A stretch of DNA of 64,000 bases from assembly GCA_022578965.1 (NCBI GenBank), contig MU400591.1, positions 124,001 to 188,000 of the forward strand, in the 5' to 3' direction. Positions 58,008 through 64,000 of the stretch are shown in pieces (within the stretch, counting starts at the first letter, position 1; the number at the start of each line of letters is the position of its first letter). The notes under the pieces were generated by a model. It made no database searches, was not told where the DNA came from, and worked only from the letters and a program-made list of their open reading frames with translations. The position numbers and the translations under genes were made by a program. The DNA is from Xylaria sp. FL1777 (lineage: Eukaryota > Ascomycota > Sordariomycetes > Xylariales > Xylariaceae).

Positions 58008-60809
58008 ACACTAGGAACTAGGTAGGAGATAGTACTTACTGCGTAGTGCACCTGCTTAAAAGTAAGGTAGACGCCGCCAAAGCGTTTTTAAATGGGGCAT
58101 GCTAGGCCGTTGCAGTCCATGTTAGGTAGTATCTAGTATAGACTAAAGGTATTGTGCGCTACTCTGAACTCCGGCGTACAACTTAGTGTAGATATAAGGA
58201 TTTATCGAAATCGTATGATAGTGTAAGTAGGTATCCTGGTTGAGAAAAATTTGGGAGCATGCATACTAGCGTAGCCACTTAAGGTAGGTCGGCAGGTTAG
58301 TAGTGAGGTTCGACGATTTATACACCTGTAGGTGCTTAAGTACCTACTTTTTCTACCTACACACCTACTGCGTAAAGTACCTGGTATGGCTTTCCCAGCA
58401 AACCTTTAATATCTATCCTCTGGGTTGGGGCGTTTCTTACTTGGTACGTACTTATGCCTCGACAATACAGTTTATATTGATGTGGATACTGTGGGAAAAT
58501 CAATAAAACGGTATCTCACTATTGACTGCACCGAATACCTACACTGTACACCAATTATTTACGTATCGTAGTATACACAAGTCTGTCCAAGATAGTATAG
58601 ATACAGATAGATAGATATAGGTACCTAGGTAGGTTAGGTTAACTCGGTAGGTACTATTAGGTACACCTACCGCGCACCTACACTCTACTGCGTAAGTACA
58701 TTTCTGGAGGATCAGGTACAGCTTGCTGGCATACGCAGTATACGCAGCATGAGTACCTACTTATGTGGTGAACTACTCAGCGAATCAGCGACCGGTCGTC
58801 GCCATCACAACCAATCAGCAGTCCCGGGGCAGGCTATCCTAGTGCTGCTGCTATGGCCCCTACCCTAGCTGCTGCCCCCAGCTAAAGTTCCCCAGTGCCT
58901 GGCGATCTCCTTTTTCTTCTTCGTGGCTTGCATGCGACGGGCGCGCTAACTTAGTGCAGTAAGCACAAGAAATCAATCAACCGCATGTGGGCGATAGCAT
59001 CTTTATTTTTTCTGTTTATACATGTATTTACTGCGTCCAGGCGCGCCTTACTAGTATACATGTACTTACGCATAGGTATGTAGACAAGAATTGGAACATG
59101 AGAGACGCAAGTAAGCCACTGTCTTGTCGCTTAGTCGAGCTGAAAGAACGGGGGCCCAATCACAGGCGCATCGATTGAAGGAAGTTCATTTGAAGTGGGT
59201 GTATACCTACCACCTCTTCTGTACTGTATACATATATATCGGTATGCGACGTTGCCACACAACACTTGCTGGTGGCAGTGTTGCGCTATTGGCTATTGGC
59301 AGTTCGGGGCCGAAGGGGCAGAAGGGGGAAAGAGTTTGTGATGAAGGCTGGGGAGTCTTCAGATGTCAGAAAAATCCCTCTGTTTGTCGCTTGTCGCTCG
59401 CCGCTCGCCCTCGGGAGCTCAAGACAGCTAGGTATCTCCTTTGTCCTGCACAGAGGAAATCATGCCCGGGTTCTGCCCAGGTGCCAACAATACTACACTA
59501 AGTAGAGGCACTAGATGATCCTACCGCAGGGTCTATGTCTAATTTAGTATAGTTACTGTGGATAGGACTTGACGGTTGGAAACTCGCATGGGCCTCTGTA
59601 TAGACCAGGTTCGGTATACTATCTCAGTGAGATACGCAGTCTGTGGTGTGGTGTAGTGTAGATTTATCGAGGCTTGATCGCATCATCTCGATACCCACCT
59701 AGGCAGCTGGTCAACGGGCACCGACCAGGGGTTCGCATTGGCACTGCAACCAGACCAAGTTCTGACAAGTCTCTCGATATTAAGGGATCGGATGATGTGT
59801 GGATTTTGTTAGTTATTTATTGAATTTTGTTTTGTTTTGTATTGTTTTTTTGGTGATTGTTTTTGTTGCCACTTTCAAATAGCTTCGAGGTACGCCGGCA
59901 AGGGATAAGACACGCTGAGATGCCCTGGGATCTAACGGCAACCCCAGCAAACAAGTAGAGCAACAACCACACGCTACAAGTCGGAATTGAATACCGGTAC
60001 AATAAGTATATGCCTACCTACATTAGGTAGGTACATACTTAAGTATGTAGGTACTTTGAGAGAAGTACAAGGCAAAAAGGGAGGTGTGTAACGATGGCTG
60101 TGCTGGCCCTTCCCTGCTCTGCTGCATGCCTCTCTGACTTACACTACGCGTACACTAACTGGGTGCAGTGGTGAGCTTTTTTCACCTTCATACCTCGTTG
60201 ATGACGTCCGTAATCCCACCTCGGCAAATTCTTCAAAATCCTTCCAGCAAAATATCGGAGACGAGGGCAGCATGGTACCATGAATGCAACTGTAACGTAG
60301 TCCCACGGTTTCTTTGTGTCGGGACTTATGACGGAAAATTATGTTATAAAGCCAGGTTGAGGTATAAAGTAAGAAGCTCTAGGGACTTATAGGTGGTGGT
60401 GGCAGGTACTGTGCCCGGCGTACCCAGATAGGTATGTACCCTAGTGTATAGTGGTGGGCTATCTACTGTACATGCTAGGTAGGTAGGTAGTGACGATAAT
60501 ATACTAGATAAGTACTGTAGCTACTACAATGCTATTTCGGCAGGGGACTTTTTAGCCCGAGAGTCTGGATGCTGGAACCCCACCAAAAGAGGTCTCAAAG
60601 GGCTCTTTAGGACGTCCACTGTCACATCGAATTCTCATCCTTGCCCCATACATACAGGAGTCTGCCTATCACCTACGTAGTATGTGTACAGTAGCTACTG
60701 TATTACCTACCTACCTTACCTAAGGTAGTATTAGTCGGTCGAAGTGTGTGTACTGCCCAAACCTACACTACCCGCCATCCCGGTTCGTTTCCGGTGCCGT
60801 TTTCTCTTG

Positions 60810-60860
60810 TCTGTTTGTCTGGCTGACTCGTCTGTCTGTGTGTCTGTCTGCCCGTCTGTG
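60810..60860 (+). repeat. Tetranucleotide (CTGT)n-like microsatellite
   Basis: Imperfect runs of tgtctgtttgtctg, ctgtctgtgtgtctgtctgc and similar. It lies about 0.9 kb upstream of the URC4-like start. Confidence 0.7.
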
Positions 60861-61713
60861 CCAGTCAGTCAAATTTGCCTGCCTGCGCAATCCAAAGGGG
60901 GAAGTACTTCTATACCTCTCTGCTTCAATCGTTCCGCCAACACTGTCCATGTTCTATTCACAAAAGTTGGGCTGATTCAATCACCATCGCGATACCTGGG
61001 TGTCTTCCATACGCACACGCCTCTCCCCTACCTATTATCTCTTACCTATTCTGAAGGATTGCTCGCTGGCTTGCTGGCTTGCTTGCCTACTGTATAATTG
61101 ACTTGGCTTTGGTGGGATTCGGCGACGCGTCTATCTTTCCTACTTTGAATAGCGCTTTAGCTGTGAGTATTCTACCTACTTATGGTCCAGTCCTCCCAGT
61201 CGCCTTCGCACACCGACACATACGAAGAAGAGGGGCAGAAAAAAAGGAAATAAAGAAGGGGCTGACCAGGAGAGCTAAAGAAAGAGGTTATACCTCCGCA
61301 GGAAATCTGCCCTCTTTGTTCCTGACCTATCTTTTCTCTGGCTCGGTACCGGCCGATACTTGGAAACCCTAGAACAACAGCAGAAACACGGGCAGCTAGG
61401 AAACGTACGAAAAGGAGAAGGTGATTCTTGGGCAAGCTGACGTGGGCAAATTCCGTTCATCAATTGACTGAGAGTGGCCTTCGTGGTTTCTCTTCCTCCT
61501 TATCCCCCTTATCCCATCTATCCTGACCTATCCCGCCTTTATATCCTTTGCTCGGCCCGTTTGTCGGCATTGATCGGTCGGACGCGGCCTTCACAGCAAG
61601 CAACTAGCTCTAACTCCAGTGGGAGAGGGGAGAGGAAAGGAAAAAGAGAGACAGACCCAGTCCGGATAACCACAACGAATCAGGTAGACTAGCGAAGGGG
61701 AGCCAAAATAACC

Positions 61714-64000
61714 ATGGGTCTATTTTCTCGGAAGCCCAAAACGCCGCGGCCGCTCACCAAAGACTCGGCCAGCTTCGACTCCGATCATTCGCAAAACAAC
61801 CACAACTTTATCAGCAATAGCAGCAGCAACAGCCAGAAGAACAGCAACGTCAAGAGCATCCGCTCCAATACGTTCAGCTTCAAAAGCAATAGTCGCACCT
61901 CTGCCTCCAGTCTCGGCGGTCTCCAGAGCCCGCTGCCCCCCATGACGCCGCATCTGCCCAAGGTCAACCTCCCTAAGCCGCCGGACCCGTCGCTCGATGC
62001 TGCGGGTTACCTGAGGAGTTTAGGTGCCGTGCGTGAGAGGAGCAAGATTGTCACCGAGAAGGCGCTGCGGAATCAGCTGCATCACTTCGATGTTGATCTC
62101 GACAAGTTCCCCGACGTGGTCAAGTTTGTCTGCCGGATTATCAAGGTACGTACATTTTATGTCCTATGTATACCCAGCGCACCAACGCACACGCGCTCTC
62201 TCCTATCTTGGTCCTGTGACGTTTTTGTTTATTACATCTATCACTATTTACTATCGTCCTTCTCTCCCTTCCGCTCCTAGAAACCTCCCTACGTTATACC
62301 AACCTCTGTACCTACATCTATACCTACATCTACAACTATACCTACACCCTACGCCACGCTATATATAGATACGCGCCTCCTTGGATATATATACTATAGC
62401 AACTGCAGCACCGCATGAAAAAGCCCATGCATGCTTCTAACCGCCTACATGTGTACCTACATGCTTTAATCAATCAATCTCTAACGCACCATTTCCTACC
62501 CTCCCCAGACTTCGCCTGAAGAAACCCCTCACCAACCCCCCACACACTGAGCTCCCCCTTGCCAGGCACATCCGTCAATCAATCTTGGCATAGCTTTCAC
62601 CCCACCAGCACCTATATCTACACCAGCTATATATATCAGGAAGACCAACACTATAACTCAATCAACACTAAACACCGGCAACCTGCAAGTAGACCAGGAA
62701 CTGAGCTAATCCGCTTTAATCCACAGCGTGATTACGACGCCCCCTTCCAGTCGATCCCTGGCCACGGCCGTTACCAGCACTTCGCCGTTGGCGGCCGCGA
62801 CCGCATCGCCCACCTGCTTTCAACGTGGCCCGAAGACGTCGTCGATAACACAGAGAAATGTCGTCGTCTCATCGATCTGTTCCTTGTCAGTGTGTTGCTC
62901 GACGCCGGCGCTGGGACCACCTGGTGCTTCAAGAGCGCCGATAGCGGCAAGATATATCGTCGCTCGGAGGGCCTAGCTATCGCTAGCTTGGAGATGTTTA
63001 AGGCGGTAGGTTGAAAATTTCTTTTCATTCAAGTTGGTAGGGTCGCTACGGTGTGTGCCCGTGTGCGTAGGGCTTGGAGCGTCAAGTGAGGCGCGCCGTA
63101 TGAATGGGAGAGGAAAATTGGGGAAGCGAAGGGTATCTTGACTTGAGTTATGCTGACTCACGTTGGACACAACAGGGTTTATTCTCCAGCGACCCGAGCA
63201 ATAAGTATCAAGTCGACAGAGACGGTCTGAGGAAATTGACAACCGAACTACTAGCCAAGGGCTTACAATCGCGACCTGGGAACGAAGTCGCTGGCCTAGA
63301 GGGGCGCTCACAGCTACTTATCAGACTTGGTGACGCGCTGGCTGAGAAGAAGGAGTTCTTCGGCGAGAGCGGACGCCCTGGCAATATGATAGGTGCGTCG
63401 CATATCCTCGTGCTTCCATTGATTTATCAGGGTTACTCCCTGGAGTCCATGTTCGGGATCATTATAAGAGCTACTACTGACAAGCAATGCTCCGACGTAG
63501 ATTACCTCCTCGCTCACCCAACAACACAAGCTTCATCAAGCCCCGTCGTCCTCCTTCCGGTGTTATGGAACGTTCTTATGGCCGGCCTGGCCCCGATCTG
63601 GCCGACCTCGCGCACAGCCATAAACGGTATCTCACTGGGCGACGCGTGGCCCTGCTCATCAATGCCGCAAGTCCAACAACGCATGTCGTCAGGCTCTCCC
63701 ACTTTCTCACCATTCCCGCAACAATCGAGTCCCGCTACAGAACCATGGGAATCCATTCTCCCATTCCATAAACTTACGCAGTGGCTTACATACTCGCTCA
63801 TGCAGCCCATGCAGAATCTTCTAAAGATTCAATTCGCGGGGACCGAATTGCTGACCGGGTTACCGGAGTACAGAAACGGCGGCCTTTTCGTCGATCTCGG
63901 CGTCCTCACGCTCAAGGCAGCCGATATGGAGCGCGGTCTGCAGAATTATAACGATCATTGCACACGCACAGGCACCAAGGGCGTCGAGGTCGCACCTATG
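61714..64000 (+). CDS. URC4: URC4/DUF1688-like uracil catabolism protein (partial)
   Basis: Exons seen are 61714-62145, 62727-63005, 63176-63392 and 63501 to the window end, all in phase (476 residues so far; the C-terminus is missing). The N-terminal 80 residues are Ser/Asn-rich and low-complexity. From PPDPSLDAAGYLRSLGAVRE onward the sequence is the DUF1688 fold, including TWCFKSADSGKIYRRSEGLA, LASLEMFKAG-type splicing and NGGLFVDLGVLTLKAADMER. In yeasts (Lachancea kluyveri) Urc4 is required for the URC uracil catabolic pathway; its exact reaction is not settled. The first intron is 581 nt, unusually long for this window, and the later ones are 170 and 108 nt. No other URC gene is visible nearby. 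Confidence 0.88.

Larger units (their letters stand above)
55095..61713. other. Long gene-poor, repeat-rich stretch
   Basis: About 6.6 kb without a confidently supported gene. Two minus-strand open frames (55262-55630 and 55707-56084) flank a T24 run. The rest holds an A16 run at 57236-57251, an inverted repeat at 57719-58007, many gtaggtacctacc-type tetranucleotide tracts between 58540 and 60500, and a tgtctg/ctgtctgt microsatellite at 60810-60860. The right part is presumably the URC4 promoter and 5' leader. Confidence 0.45.

Overview
This is nuclear DNA from a filamentous ascomycete (Pezizomycotina; the gene content and intron style fit Sordariomycetes, but I cannot name a species). The evidence is short spliceosomal introns of about 45-130 nt, with several CTAAC-type branch sites close to the acceptor; typical fungal families (HET-domain protein, Fungal_trans-type regulator, AsaB-like oxygenase, Urc4/DUF1688, fungal LCCL membrane protein); and an extreme AT-rich block at the left end that looks like repeat-induced point mutation (RIP) debris. 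All gene models were assembled by eye from homology memory, GT/AG (once GC/AG) signals and reading-phase bookkeeping. Every multi-exon model given closes in frame.

Layout. 1-5200: AT-rich gene-free block with an 81-bp x4 tandem array and a duplicated segment. 7307-19743: MFS drug/H+ antiporter (+), QTRT2 queuine tRNA-ribosyltransferase accessory subunit (-), LCCL-domain membrane protein (+), a small conserved protein of unknown function (-), and secreted alkaline phosphatase (+). 19986-26053: GH5 endoglucanase (-), mitochondrial phosphatidylglycerophosphate synthase PGS1 (-) divergent from complex I subunit NDUFA12 (+), and a DUF4743/Nudix hydrolase (-). 26054-34953 is sparse, with a C2H2-like zinc-finger gene carrying a duplicated finger and a single-exon carboxylesterase. 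34954-39810 holds an AsaB-like Fe/2OG oxygenase (+), a short-chain dehydrogenase (-) and an FAD monooxygenase (-), a compact oxidoreductase group without a synthase in view. 40000-49100 is sparse: a coiled-coil orphan, a small secreted protein, a 494-bp foldback transposable element and a helical orphan. 49563-52696 is a divergent pair of fungal transcription factor (-) and zinc-independent MDR oxidoreductase (+), with an inverted repeat bracketing the TATA box between them. 53118-55094 is a HET-domain protein (-). 55100-61700 is mostly non-coding and rich in small repeats. 61714-64000 is the 5' part of a URC4-like uracil catabolism gene that runs off the window.

Housekeeping genes with precise exon structures (QTRT2, PGS1, NDUFA12, MFS, alkaline phosphatase) dominate the left half, and accessory or lineage-specific genes the right half. 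The most unusual things seen are a 7-nt microexon in NDUFA12, a GC-AG intron in PGS1, a coding exon consisting only of ATG in the monooxygenase, and the nearly complete-palindrome foldback element at 45074-45567. I did not find a demonstrably new multi-gene system. The oxidoreductase trio and the regulator/MDR pair are the best candidates for uncharacterised pathways.
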